64,000 nucleotides of DNA from Paenibacillus albiflavus (GTDB taxonomy: Bacteria; Bacillota; Bacilli; Paenibacillales; NBRC-103111). The first letter of the stretch is position 1; every line of letters starts with the position of its first letter. The position numbers were made by a program, and so were the translations under genes. The notes below the pieces were generated by a model. That model had not been told where the DNA came from. It searched no databases and saw only the letters and a list, made by a program, of their open reading frames with translations. The stretch spans positions 35,114 to 99,113 of the forward strand of contig NZ_SKFG01000018.1 in NCBI RefSeq assembly GCF_004344915.1. Direction: 5' to 3'. Of this stretch, positions 26,842 through 35,446 are shown in pieces.

Positions 26842-29074
26842 TGGCCTTAACCTCCGTTTTGGTATCACTTGGATACTCGATGCGTGAATGGAAAATACCA
26901 AGCAGCGCTTCATTCAATGTTTTGGCAATCACATCAAGCTCTTTGAGCGTCAAATCACACTCATTGAATTGTCCATCATCAAGTCTTGATTTGATGATTT
27001 TATGAACCATCGAATCGATTTGCTCCATCGTCGGATTACGAAGTGATCTTACAGCTGCTTCCACGCTATCTGCAATGCCAACGATCGCTGCTTCCTTGGA
27101 CTGTGCTTTGGGACCAGGATAACGGAACTGCTCTTCCGTAACCTCACTTGGATCTCTGCCTTCACTTTCAGCCAGCTTCTTCGCCTTGTGATAGAAGAAT
27201 CCAAGGAAAGTAGTCCCATGATGCTGCATCGCAATATCTTGAATTAATTTAGGTATTTTATATTCTTTAAGCATTTCGACTCCATCGCGCGGATGAGCAA
27301 TAATAATAGATTTACTTAGCTCAGGCTCAATCCGATCATGAGGATTCTCAATATTCGTCTGGTTCTCAATAAAATAACTTGGACGCTTTGTCTTCCCAAT
27401 ATCGTGATAATAAGATCCTACTCGGCATAGCAAGCCATCCGCACCAATCGCTTCAGCAGCAGCTTCAGATAGATTGCCAACCATGATCGAATGGTGATAA
27501 GTACCAGGTGTCTCTGTCAGCAGTTTGCGCAGCAAAGGATGATTAGGATTGGATATCTCCACCATCTTAAGCGGAGACAAGATGCCAAAGGCTAATTCGA
27601 AGAATGGCAAGAGTCCAATGACAACCATGGACGTTAATACCCCGCCACCTGCTCCAAAAGCTAATGATAGCAAAGCTTCCTTGCTCGTAATCTCACTATT
27701 CGATAAGAGCATGATGGCAACGATCGCTAATACGCTAAAGAACGAAATCAAGCCGCCTGCTTTGAGAATCGTAGAGCGTTGACTCGCTTTTTGAATCATA
27801 AAGATGGATGAACAGCAGATCACAAGCGTAATAAATCCATAGCTATAATCAAAAGGCTGAATATGCTCCATATCAAATATGATGGAAGCAAACAATGCGA
27901 ACAGTACAGATGAAACAAATGCAAGTTGAACATCCAATAGAATCACTATAAGCATGGTTCCCATAGCAACTGGTGCTAAGAAGGCAATGTTCGGACCTTG
28001 TACATTCTGTGCTATCCCAAATATCTTCATCACAATTAGCGTCAACGTAAAAATCACAACAAGCATTAGTAATTGTGAATTATTATTGTGAATCGATGAT
28101 TTCATATGTCTTGCTAGCATATACAGCATCATGCAGCATAAGAATATGATCAGGAGCAGTCCGATATGTGCTGAATAGTTCGCTTTATCCTTTAAAAGAC
28201 GATTCTTCTCGAGCATATCGTATTTATCCTGCGTAATGATCGTACCTGCCCGAATCAGTTCTTCACCCTTATTGATATAAATCGGTTTAACCGATTCTCT
28301 TGCTTTGGCTTTGGCTTCATTCGTTCCTTTCTCATCAAAGAACTTATTAGGCATAATAACCGCTTTAATGATTTCCTGGGCAATTTCACGTGAACTTGCC
28401 TTGGTTAGAGTGGACATATTTACTTGCTCAGCTACTTTAGCACGAACGGTCTGAGCATCATTAATCTGATCCATCATTAGCCTAGCGACGATTTCCCTAG
28501 AGACTGGCAGCATCTCATTAATATCATCAGCAGTCAGACGTGGAACCTTGTATAACACTTCTTCTGGAATTTTGTAAGTCTGATCATTAACCTTCTGTCT
28601 GATCTCTGCGATCAATTCCTCGCTATATAATTTTTTATCAGAGAAATTCTTAATAATGCCAGCTTGATATTCACTAATCACAGAGGTAATCACTGTACGG
28701 TACAAATTAACTTTATCTTCAAACTTGGTTTCAATGTCTCCGTTGATCGCATTAATCTTGGAATAAACAGAATAAACAGCTTGTTCATTTTTAAAATTAA
28801 TATTCTTATAATCATCAGGTACTTTCTTGGCCGCATCTTCTTTGGCCATATCTGTTGCTTCTTCATTCTCAATTTGTTTCGGGGCGTAGATCGTTTTTTC
28901 TGCTGGTTGTCCTAATTGAATATCATATTTTTGGGGAACAAGCGGGCCAAGTAATGAAACATAGAAAATAATGCCCATAAGAGCAAATAACAGCAAACGT
29001 ACCCAATAGCTATTTTTCCAACCTGCTAGCCGCATATCCTTCTTGTCCTGATGATTCAATTCTTGCTGTTTCAT
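26834..29074 (-). CDS. pgpH: Cyclic di-AMP phosphodiesterase PgpH (7TM-HD)
   Basis: 746 residues. One N-terminal membrane helix (LLLFALMGIIFYVSLLG) is followed by a large extracytoplasmic 7TMR-HDED domain (about 45-290). Seven membrane helices (about 300-490) come next, then a C-terminal HD domain with HHSIMVGNLSEAAAEAIGAD and SYYHDIGKTKRPSYF metal motifs. It hydrolyses c-di-AMP to pApA, so it influences potassium and osmotic balance. Located between phoH and ybeY as in other Firmicutes. Confidence 0.96.
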   Translation of the reverse strand: MKQQELNHQDKKDMRLAGWKNSYWVRLLLFALMGIIFYVSLLGPLVPQKYDIQLGQPAEKTIYAPKQIENEEATDMAKEDAAKKVPDDYKNINFKNEQAVYSVYSKINAINGDIETKFEDKVNLYRTVITSVISEYQAGIIKNFSDKKLYSEELIAEIRQKVNDQTYKIPEEVLYKVPRLTADDINEMLPVSREIVARLMMDQINDAQTVRAKVAEQVNMSTLTKASSREIAQEIIKAVIMPNKFFDEKGTNEAKAKARESVKPIYINKGEELIRAGTIITQDKYDMLEKNRLLKDKANYSAHIGLLLIIFLCCMMLYMLARHMKSSIHNNNSQLLMLVVIFTLTLIVMKIFGIAQNVQGPNIAFLAPVAMGTMLIVILLDVQLAFVSSVLFALFASIIFDMEHIQPFDYSYGFITLVICCSSIFMIQKASQRSTILKAGGLISFFSVLAIVAIMLLSNSEITSKEALLSLAFGAGGGVLTSMVVIGLLPFFELAFGILSPLKMVEISNPNHPLLRKLLTETPGTYHHSIMVGNLSEAAAEAIGADGLLCRVGSYYHDIGKTKRPSYFIENQTNIENPHDRIEPELSKSIIIAHPRDGVEMLKEYKIPKLIQDIAMQHHGTTFLGFFYHKAKKLAESEGRDPSEVTEEQFRYPGPKAQSKEAAIVGIADSVEAAVRSLRNPTMEQIDSMVHKIIKSRLDDGQFNECDLTLKELDVIAKTLNEALLGIFHSRIEYPSDTKTEVKANG

Positions 29075-29143
29075 TCGCGATCATTCCTTTACTTGATTTC
29101 GAACCCCCCGGTTACTAAATCGAAATGATAGATATTCGTCCGC

Positions 29144-30127
29144 CTACTTCGCTTGCTTCTCCGCTTCTTCATTGTAAGCCATAATAATTTTTTGTACGAG
29201 TGAGTGACGGACTACATCCTGCTCTGTAAAATACATAAATCCGATCTCTTCGATTCCACGCAAGATGCGGTTAGATTCCACTAGACCTGATAATTTCCCC
29301 CGTGGCAAATCGATCTGCGTGATATCGCCTGTTATGACCATTTTGGATCCAAAGCCAAGACGTGTCAAAAACATCTTCATTTGTTCCGGTGTGGTGTTCT
29401 GAGCCTCATCAAGAATAATAAAAGAATCATCTAATGTGCGGCCTCTCATATAGGCCAGAGGCGCGATTTCAATTATACCCCGTTCAATCATCTTACCTAC
29501 CTGATCAACGCCTAATACGTCATACAGCGCGTCATAGAGCGGTCTTAAATAAGGATCGACCTTTTCCTGCAAATCTCCTGGCAGAAATCCTAGACTCTCC
29601 CCTGCTTCAACAGCTGGTCTGGATAAAATAATTCGTTTGACTTTATTTTCTTTCAGGCTAGCAACTGCTAGAACGACTGCTAAGTAGGTTTTGCCTGTTC
29701 CGGCAGGACCAATGCCGAATACGACATCCTTTTTATTAATTAAGGAAACATATTGTTTCTGACCAATCGTCTTTACTCTAATCGGTTTGCCTTTATTGGT
29801 TGTTGTAATTTCTCCGCGGAATAAAGATAGCAGCTCATCTGCTCTCATCTGCTCAGCAAGCTCAAGCGCATAACTAATATCACGTTCTGTTAGCGTATAA
29901 TTACCACGTATAAGTTCAAGCAGAACATCGAACAATTGTTTAAGAGATTCTGTTTCTTTCATTGTGCCGAGTATCGTAATTTCAGCATCTCTTGTGTTAA
30001 TCTGCGCTTCTGTCCGCTCTTCGATCATATTGAGGAACTTGTCCTGAGGGCCAAATAGTTCTTGTGCTTCAGTAGGATTCTGCAATTTTACTTTTACGGC
30101 ATGCCCTTTATTCGTATCTGTCAACAA
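29144..30127 (-). CDS. phoH: PhoH-like protein
   Basis: 327 residues. An N-terminal KH-like RNA-binding part (about 1-110) is followed by a PhoH NTPase domain. Motifs: Walker A FGIGPAGTGKTYLAV, Walker B FIILDEAQNTTPEQ, and GDITQIDLP. It lacks the PIN domain seen in the ylaK product. PhoH is frequently linked to YbeY and Era and is thought to act in RNA metabolism. Three bases separate it from yqfD. Confidence 0.95.
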   Translation of the reverse strand: MLTDTNKGHAVKVKLQNPTEAQELFGPQDKFLNMIEERTEAQINTRDAEITILGTMKETESLKQLFDVLLELIRGNYTLTERDISYALELAEQMRADELLSLFRGEITTTNKGKPIRVKTIGQKQYVSLINKKDVVFGIGPAGTGKTYLAVVLAVASLKENKVKRIILSRPAVEAGESLGFLPGDLQEKVDPYLRPLYDALYDVLGVDQVGKMIERGIIEIAPLAYMRGRTLDDSFIILDEAQNTTPEQMKMFLTRLGFGSKMVITGDITQIDLPRGKLSGLVESNRILRGIEEIGFMYFTEQDVVRHSLVQKIIMAYNEEAEKQAK

Positions 30128-30130
30128 TAC

Positions 30131-31360
30131 TCATTCTCCTTGTGTAGCAATAGGTTGTTCTTGCATAATCAATTCTTCCACCTCAAAATGTACTTCCATA
30201 TAAACTTTACCATTATCTGTTTTCTCATGCAAAATTTTTTCAGAAACAATCCTCGATTCTGGGCCAGCTTGAGCAAGTAATTTGGCTCTAGCTTCGGCTA
30301 ATCCGATTTCCCGCGCCTCCTTTAAATCAATAGAATGCTCCGTGATATTCATGTCCATCAGCCGTTCCGTAATCCAGCCGACTGGCAGGATGAACTTCCC
30401 TAGCTGAAGCGTTTGCCGAGACTGGCTTGTCTCATATTGCTCAAAAGGAATTTTGCCATATCCCGATAATTTAATCGCTTTAGAACCTAAGACGAGATAA
30501 CCCCTCGTTTTTGTTTCACCTGTAAGCTCTTTATAATATTTTTTTAGTGGTGTTTCAATAGTTGAAGTATACCATACTAACCCCTTAACCTTGCCTTCAG
30601 CAGCAACCAGCTTGCTATTCGTCTCATCACCGATGTATCCTGAGATCAAGATGTCACCTTTGCGCACATATTTGTTCGCTCTAACTAAAGGTTTTCCCTT
30701 TTGGGCATAAATTTCACTTACAAGCGCGTTCTTAGACGCAACGAGATTCCGAGGACCTACAAGAGCCTTCGGATCAGGCTTGCGTGCCTCTACAACTTGA
30801 ATATTCACATGCGTCCCCTTGATCTCCACACCAATCCAGGCTGCATCAGGAAGTTCGTTCCGCAGTTGACGAGCGAGCTCGCTTGGCTCATCCAGCTTCA
30901 TTTTCCATTGTAAACGATAAAGACCCACCTTATTAGCCGCATCCATAATTTGAGTATTCGTAATTTTCGCATTACCCGATATATTAATTTGCCAGACAAG
31001 TGAAGATAACAAATAGAGAGAAATAGCGAATGCGATTACCCCTCCTAGAAAAATTTTGCGTTTGCCTAGTTTATTTAACATAAATGGTACGCCTTTGCGT
31101 TCCGTTACATGGAATAAACAGCCTGTCCGATATAAAAGCGGACGCATCCGAAAAAAATCACTTAATGTGATCTTCAGTTCAGCCGTATCATTTTTATTGA
31201 CTTTAATATCCCATATCATCATCGATTTGGTTAGTGCATGATTCAAGAACGCTTCAATGGATAAATGACCCGTTTGTCCATTATCCGCCGTGGCTCTACG
31301 CCCCTTGCGAATTGTCACACCAACATACCCTCGCATCCACATGAACAGCGGCGATTGCAT
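30131..31360 (-). CDS. yqfD: Sporulation protein YqfD
   Basis: 409 residues. A cytoplasmic N-terminal part (about 1-95) precedes a single membrane helix (FLGGVIAFAISLYLLSSLVW). A large extracytoplasmic domain follows, starting with a POTRA-like segment NISGNAKITNTQIMDAANKV. YqfD is a SigE-controlled membrane protein needed for efficient sporulation in Bacillales. Paired with yqfC upstream. Confidence 0.92.
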   Translation of the reverse strand: MQSPLFMWMRGYVGVTIRKGRRATADNGQTGHLSIEAFLNHALTKSMMIWDIKVNKNDTAELKITLSDFFRMRPLLYRTGCLFHVTERKGVPFMLNKLGKRKIFLGGVIAFAISLYLLSSLVWQINISGNAKITNTQIMDAANKVGLYRLQWKMKLDEPSELARQLRNELPDAAWIGVEIKGTHVNIQVVEARKPDPKALVGPRNLVASKNALVSEIYAQKGKPLVRANKYVRKGDILISGYIGDETNSKLVAAEGKVKGLVWYTSTIETPLKKYYKELTGETKTRGYLVLGSKAIKLSGYGKIPFEQYETSQSRQTLQLGKFILPVGWITERLMDMNITEHSIDLKEAREIGLAEARAKLLAQAGPESRIVSEKILHEKTDNGKVYMEVHFEVEELIMQEQPIATQGE

Positions 31361-31425
31361 TGTGTTTACCCCCTATTCGATTTTCTCCAATTACTTGTAC
31401 CGTCCATGTATGTAGAGGACCATTA

Positions 31426-31701
31426 TCAAGGTACATATTTAACCCCTGTGATTAACCCTTCAATAAAAACTTCCTCTGTTAGAATCGCTCGAATGACCAA
31501 ATTCTCTCCTGTCACTTCAACCTGTCCCTTAGACAACTGCAATTTAAGCAGCTCGCTTGAAAAGTGAAGCACACCACGATGATTCTCGATATAAAGCTGT
31601 ACATTGCCGACCATCGTAATACGAGGTAAGTCGTGAACGACGTCTTGTGGCAGATCAAGCATATTGGCTGCGATTTGATTAAATATACGAGGTAAACGCA
31701 T
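31426..31701 (-). CDS. yqfC: Sporulation protein YqfC
   Basis: 91 residues from ATG at 31701, which has GCAGGAGGTCTAGAACG upstream; the longer frame to 31773 is rejected. The sequence MRLPRIFNQIAANMLDLPQD is typical of YqfC (DUF1429). A beta-rich core (ITMVGNVQLYIENHRGVLHF) follows. Sporulation-associated, cotranscribed with yqfD. Its presence supports a spore-forming organism. Confidence 0.9.
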   Translation of the reverse strand: MRLPRIFNQIAANMLDLPQDVVHDLPRITMVGNVQLYIENHRGVLHFSSELLKLQLSKGQVEVTGENLVIRAILTEEVFIEGLITGVKYVP

Positions 31702-31807
31702 CGTTCTAGACCTCCTGCAAAGCATAGGCTTTTTACACCTTATGCAGGGAGACCTCTGATTATGAAAGTCCAACTATAAAATGGGTGTTCATCCCATATA
31801 AACATAA

Positions 31808-31851
31808 AGCTGCCCTGCTCAGCGGCATAAGCCGATCTGAACAGGGCAGCT
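31808..31851 (-). terminator. Long terminator hairpin after the 154-residue gene
   Basis: A nearly continuous stem: AGCTGCCCTG / CAGGGCAGCT around CAG/CTG and CGGC-ataa-GCCG. The minus strand continues TTTATGTTTATA. It separates the 154-residue gene from yqfC. Confidence 0.75.
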
Positions 31852-31855
31852 CTAA

Positions 31856-31875
31856 CGTTAGCGTGCACGCTAACG
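31856..31875. repeat. Perfect 20-bp palindrome
   Basis: CGTTAGCGTGCACGCTAACG, perfectly self-complementary. It covers the stop codon of the 154-residue gene and lies four bases from the terminator hairpin. Confidence 0.85.
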
Positions 31876-32334
31876 GATCTGCTTCTTCTTGGCGCGTGGC
31901 GGGCCAAGAATCTCCCCCCACAGCACGCCTTGTAACACGGCGTGCTTGTTTACCTCAAGGCCGTTCCTCGCAGATGAACGGCCTTGAGCGTTAGCGGAGC
32001 TCGCTGCGCGCTCCGCTATTGGCTCCGCCAGCGGCGACATGGTCGCATGCTCGGAACGCCCGAGGCGTTCCTCCGCTGGCGCAACACGCTTACGAGCCGC
32101 CCTAGGCAGCGGCTCGCTGTCAAACAGCGACGGCGTACCTTGGGCGCCGCCTGCTTGTCCTTCGCCGCCTGCAGTTGCGCTCCGGCTGCTTGCTTCGTCG
32201 CCTTGCCCACCAAATGACGGCATCCGGCGGCTTCCGCTTGGCTTCTTCTTTGAAGAGAAGAGCGAAACTAAAATACTAACTACGATAATCACGATGGCAA
32301 AATTATGACCGATTAGATCAAGTAACTGCTCCAT
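31870..32334 (-). CDS. Small membrane-anchored protein with hairpin-rich low-complexity linker
   Basis: 154 residues. An N-terminal membrane helix (IGHNFAIVIIVVSILVSLFS) is followed by a basic stop-transfer, KKKPSGSRR. A long Ala/Gly/Ser/Arg-rich linker (about 40-125) comes next. It ends in a more ordered basic tail, HAVLQGVLWGEILGPPRAKK, which reads as a conserved peptide. It sits where yqfB lies in B. subtilis but is twice as long. The linker DNA is far GC-richer than its neighbours and is packed with perfect inverted repeats (see findings). No function is known. Codon use differs clearly from flanking floA and yqfC. Confidence 0.75.
   Translation of the reverse strand: MEQLLDLIGHNFAIVIIVVSILVSLFSSKKKPSGSRRMPSFGGQGDEASSRSATAGGEGQAGGAQGTPSLFDSEPLPRAARKRVAPAEERLGRSEHATMSPLAEPIAERAASSANAQGRSSARNGLEVNKHAVLQGVLWGEILGPPRAKKKQIR
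31887..32130. repeat. Cluster of perfect inverted repeats inside the linker coding region
   Basis: Arms seen include TTCTTGGC (31886/31903), AGCACGCC (31922/31939), CTCAAGGCCGTTC (31954/31976, 13 bp), AGCGGAGC (31993/32010) and CGCCAGCGG (32026/32073, enclosing two more). They also include GCGAC (32034/32042), GGAACGCC (32053/32064), GAGCCGC (32094/32109) and TCGCTG (32114/32125). All are perfect with short loops, except the enclosing pair at 32026. Confidence 0.85.
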
Positions 32335-32339
32335 AGAAG

Positions 32340-33326
32340 TTATTCTCCACTCGTTTTATCTGTATCCGATACTTTGCTGATCGAGCTGCGCATTTGCGTA
32401 TCCGCATCGATGTTCTTATAGTTCATGAAATCCATAACACCTAGCTTGCCTGAACGAAGCGCATCAGACATCGCTTGTGGAACCTGCGATTCTGCTTCAA
32501 CAACCTTCGCACGCATCTCCACAACCTTCGCCTTCATTTCTTGCTCCTTCGCAACCGCCATCGCACGGCGCTCTTCCGCTTTCGCTTGGGCAATGCGCTT
32601 GTCTGCTTCCGCTTGATCAGTCTGCAAATGCGCACCAATATTCTTGCCTACGTCGACATCCGCGATATCAATCGATAGAATTTCGAACGCGGTACCTGCA
32701 TCTAGACCTTTATCGAGTACAGTCCGTGAGATCAAATCCGGGTTCTCTAGAACATCCTTATGGGATGAGCTTGAACCCACTGTCGTTACAATACCTTCAC
32801 CTACACGGGCAATGATTGTCTCTTCACCAGCACCACCGACAAGTCGATCAATATTGGTTCTTACCGTAACACGAGCCATAACCTTTACCTCGATACCGTC
32901 CTTCGCAACTGCAGATATAATCGGTGTCTCGATAACACGCGGGTTTACACTCATTTGTACCGCCTGCAATACATCACGACCTGCCAAATCAATCGCTGCA
33001 GCACGTTCAAATTCAAGCATAATATTCGCACGATGTGCTGCAATCAATGCATTAACGACACGGTCCACATTACCACCGGATAAAAAGTGGCTTTCAAGCT
33101 GATTGATCGTTAAACCTATTCCTGCTTTGGTCGCTTTAATCTGTGGATTAATAATTCGACTAGGAATAACGCGGCGTATTCGCATCGCGACTAAAGTTAG
33201 AATCGATACACGTACACCTGATGCTAGCGCTGAAATCCAAAGCATAACAGGAACAAATGTAAAAAATATAACAACAGCAATTAGAACTAATGCAATAATA
33301 ATTAATTGAAACATTTGCGGATCCAT
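32340..33326 (-). CDS. floA: Flotillin-like protein FloA
   Basis: 328 residues (B. subtilis FloA is 331). An N-terminal membrane hairpin ([20 protein letters not shown]) is followed by a PHB/SPFH domain (about 75-230). A coiled coil of Glu-Ala repeats comes next ([20 protein letters not shown]), and then the C-terminal tail. It scaffolds functional membrane microdomains and affects membrane fluidity and protease and signalling complexes. Stands between the NfeD-family gene and the 154-residue gene. Follows NfeD by 26 bases. Confidence 0.95.
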   Translation of the reverse strand: MDPQMFQLIIIALVLIAVVIFFTFVPVMLWISALASGVRVSILTLVAMRIRRVIPSRIINPQIKATKAGIGLTINQLESHFLSGGNVDRVVNALIAAHRANIMLEFERAAAIDLAGRDVLQAVQMSVNPRVIETPIISAVAKDGIEVKVMARVTVRTNIDRLVGGAGEETIIARVGEGIVTTVGSSSSHKDVLENPDLISRTVLDKGLDAGTAFEILSIDIADVDVGKNIGAHLQTDQAEADKRIAQAKAEERRAMAVAKEQEMKAKVVEMRAKVVEAESQVPQAMSDALRSGKLGVMDFMNYKNIDADTQMRSSISKVSDTDKTSGE

Positions 33327-33352
33327 TTAAACGCCTCCTAAAGCGAACAACC

Positions 33353-34000
33353 TTATTTATGAATCTGTGTAACAACAATCCGTACGCCTTCAACCTGCGT
33401 TACCTCTACTTCACTCCCACTCGGAATGAAATCACCCTGCGTCACTACATCTACACGCTCTTCACCGAATATCACAGTTCCTGCTGGTCGCAGCGGTGTG
33501 ATCGCAATCCCGCGCTGTTTCCATAGATAACTATAATCAGGTGAACTGATGTAGCCTTCTTCTGTCGTCAACTGATCACGCAGAACAAACCGATTCCAAG
33601 TCATATGCTGCTTGAAAAAACGTATCGCGATAATCACTGTTACGATGCTAAGCAGTAATGCGGCCACGATTGCAAAACGAATGTCATCCGAATCCCCACC
33701 AGCCATCACAATACCTGCATAAATACATATACCGCCAGCTATACCTGAGATTCCAAAGTTGATGACGACTAGCTCCAGCAAGATGAGTACAATCCCGATC
33801 ACAAATAAAGTAATATGGCTGTAATATGCATATCCTGCCGCAAATTGGCCCCAAAAATACAAGCCAAAGCTAGCAAATCCAAGTATGGCAAATAAGCCCC
33901 TTTTCACAAAAAGCATCTCGAGCACAATACCCATCGTACCGATGTATAACAGCAATATACACAGAATTGGAGATGTTAACATATTCACTAAAGTATCCAT
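33353..34000 (-). CDS. NfeD-family protein, short form without protease domain
   Basis: 215 residues with AAGGAGGATCGAGCTGGA before ATG. It has five membrane helices (LCILLLYIGTMGIVLEMLF to AALLLSIVTVIIAIRFF), then a C-terminal OB fold (GIAITPLRPAGTVIFGEERV, GSEVEVTQVEGVRIVV). B. subtilis YqeZ at this position is about 437 residues with an N-terminal ClpP-like serine protease domain, absent here. NfeD and flotillin genes are paired across bacteria, and the OB part is thought to assist flotillin assembly. Confidence 0.88.
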   Translation of the reverse strand: MDTLVNMLTSPILCILLLYIGTMGIVLEMLFVKRGLFAILGFASFGLYFWGQFAAGYAYYSHITLFVIGIVLILLELVVINFGISGIAGGICIYAGIVMAGGDSDDIRFAIVAALLLSIVTVIIAIRFFKQHMTWNRFVLRDQLTTEEGYISSPDYSYLWKQRGIAITPLRPAGTVIFGEERVDVVTQGDFIPSGSEVEVTQVEGVRIVVTQIHK

Positions 34001-34084
34001 TCCAGCTCGATCCTCCTTCTGTCTATCTCCTGTTTATGTATACGTATTATTTGTCGAGTCGTTTCAATAAATGTCGCTTACATA

Positions 34085-34123
34085 CAAAAAAGACCGAAAA
34101 GGAATAATTTCCTCGTCGGTCTT
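34085..34123 (-). terminator. Terminator after yqeY
   Basis: The minus strand has AAGACCGA ... TCGGTCTT around AGGAAA/TTCCTT, followed by TTTTTTG. Ends the rpsU-yqeY unit. Confidence 0.8.
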
Positions 34124-34137
34124 CTTGATACAATTGT

Positions 34138-34581
34138 TTAAGAAAGTAACTGTTGAACAAACTGATTAACAATCTTACCATCAGCTTTGCCTTTAACCTT
34201 CGGCATAAGAGCGCCCATCACTTTTCCCATATCCGCTTTAGAGGAAGCGCCCACTTCTTGGATCGTCTGCTGTACGATAGCTTTAACTTCTTCCTCTGTT
34301 AATTGCTGCGGCAAGTACTCCATGAGAATAGCTATCTCTGCTTCCAGATTAACAGTTAGGTCATCACGACCAGCCTTACTAAATTCTTGGAGGGAATCTT
34401 TGCGTTGTTTGATCTCACGACTCAGAACTTCAAGCACTTCATTGTCATCTAAAGTTTTGCGCTGATCAATTTCGATGTTCTTGATCGCGCTTCGAACCAT
34501 ACGAATTACGGAGAGTTTAAACTTGTCCTGACTCTTCATCGCTTGCTTCATTTCCTCGTTCAATCGTTCGCTTAAGCTCAT
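34138..34581 (-). CDS. yqeY: GatB/YqeY domain protein
   Basis: 147 residues, starting [20 protein letters not shown]. It consists only of the helical YqeY domain, homologous to the tRNA-binding C-terminal part of GatB. Contains [18 protein letters not shown], the conserved loop. A role in tRNA-linked metabolism is assumed. It follows rpsU by 16 bases. Confidence 0.93.
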   Translation of the reverse strand: MSLSERLNEEMKQAMKSQDKFKLSVIRMVRSAIKNIEIDQRKTLDDNEVLEVLSREIKQRKDSLQEFSKAGRDDLTVNLEAEIAILMEYLPQQLTEEEVKAIVQQTIQEVGASSKADMGKVMGALMPKVKGKADGKIVNQFVQQLLS

Positions 34582-34597
34582 TTAACTTAAAATCCTC

Positions 34598-34771
34598 CTA
34601 GAACTTTCTTTTGCGAGCAGCCTCAGATTTCTTTTTGCGCTTAACGCTAGGCTTCTCATAGTGTTTGCGTTTCTTAACCTCTGCTAATACGCCATCTTTA
34701 GCGATGGTACGCTTAAAACGACGAAGTGCAGCATCTATAGTTTCATTCTTACGAACGCGAGTTTCCGACAC
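34598..34771 (-). CDS. rpsU: Ribosomal protein bS21
   Basis: 57 residues starting at GTG (34771) with GGAGGGAAAACTG upstream. The sequence begins [20 protein letters not shown] and ends with a strongly basic SEAARKRKF. It is a small-subunit platform protein near the anti-Shine-Dalgarno. Heads the rpsU-yqeY operon. Confidence 0.97.
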   Translation of the reverse strand: MSETRVRKNETIDAALRRFKRTIAKDGVLAEVKKRKHYEKPSVKRKKKSEAARKRKF

Positions 34772-34940
34772 CAGTTTTCCCTCCCTCCGAACAGACCGTC
34801 CAAGACAAAGCGGTTCATCAAACTACATTATATGTGAAAATCAAAGGTCGTGTCAACATTACTTCACTTCCTTTTTTAGTGATATCATCCACATCTCCAT
34901 GTTGTCTCTTATGAATCCTGCCTATAATGCTATGTATCGA

Positions 34941-35303
34941 TTATTTATGTGATTTAGCAACGCCTAGCGGAGCTAATCTAGCACCACCGAGCAGATGATA
35001 ATGAATATGGAATACTTCCTGTCCACCGTTCTTGCCGCAATTGTTAACAATGCGGTATCCCGTATCTGCAATATCCAGCTCCTCGGCCACTTTACGTGCC
35101 GCGCGCTGAATTTCCCCCATAATTGCCCAATCATCGTCTTCTGCCTCGTTAAGTGAAGCAATATGCTTCTTCGGGATCACTACTACATGGACTGGCGCAG
35201 CTGGATTAATATCATGGAAAGCAAGCACTTCTTCATTCTCGAACACTTTGTTAGCAGGGATCGAACCATCTACTATTTTACAAAAAATACAATCCATACT
35301 CAT
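34941..35303 (-). CDS. HIT-family nucleotide hydrolase
   Basis: 120 residues, starting MSMDCIFCKIVDGSIPANKV. Histidine triad HIHYHLLGG near residue 103, with an N-terminal Cys pair typical of HinT-like proteins. Hydrolyses nucleoside phosphoramidates such as AMP-lysine. Two adjacent ATGs are possible; the first has GAGGAAAGGAAG. Stands alone upstream of rpsU, on the same strand. Confidence 0.92.
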   Translation of the reverse strand: MSMDCIFCKIVDGSIPANKVFENEEVLAFHDINPAAPVHVVVIPKKHIASLNEAEDDDWAIMGEIQRAARKVAEELDIADTGYRIVNNCGKNGGQEVFHIHYHLLGGARLAPLGVAKSHK

Positions 35304-35361
35304 CTTCCTTTCCTCAGATTCAATACATTCATTTTAGCGGATTTGTCTCCAAACCGCAAAG

Positions 35362-35378
35362 TTAGACTATTAGTCTAA
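35362..35378. promoter_or_regulatory. Palindrome, candidate TetR operator
   Basis: TTAGACTATTAGTCTAA, perfect 8-bp arms around one base, 68 bases upstream of the TetR-domain start. Self-regulation is typical of TetR proteins. Confidence 0.55.
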
Positions 35379-35446
35379 TTTAGTGTAGACGATTTCGTTT
35401 ACTTGGAATACACTGATAATAGTGAAATGTCTGAGAGGTGATGCTA

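Noticed and set aside
31984..32678. Several overlapping long frames opposite the 154-residue gene and floA
   Set aside because: They are antisense shadows caused by high GC; no ribosome sites or family motifs.
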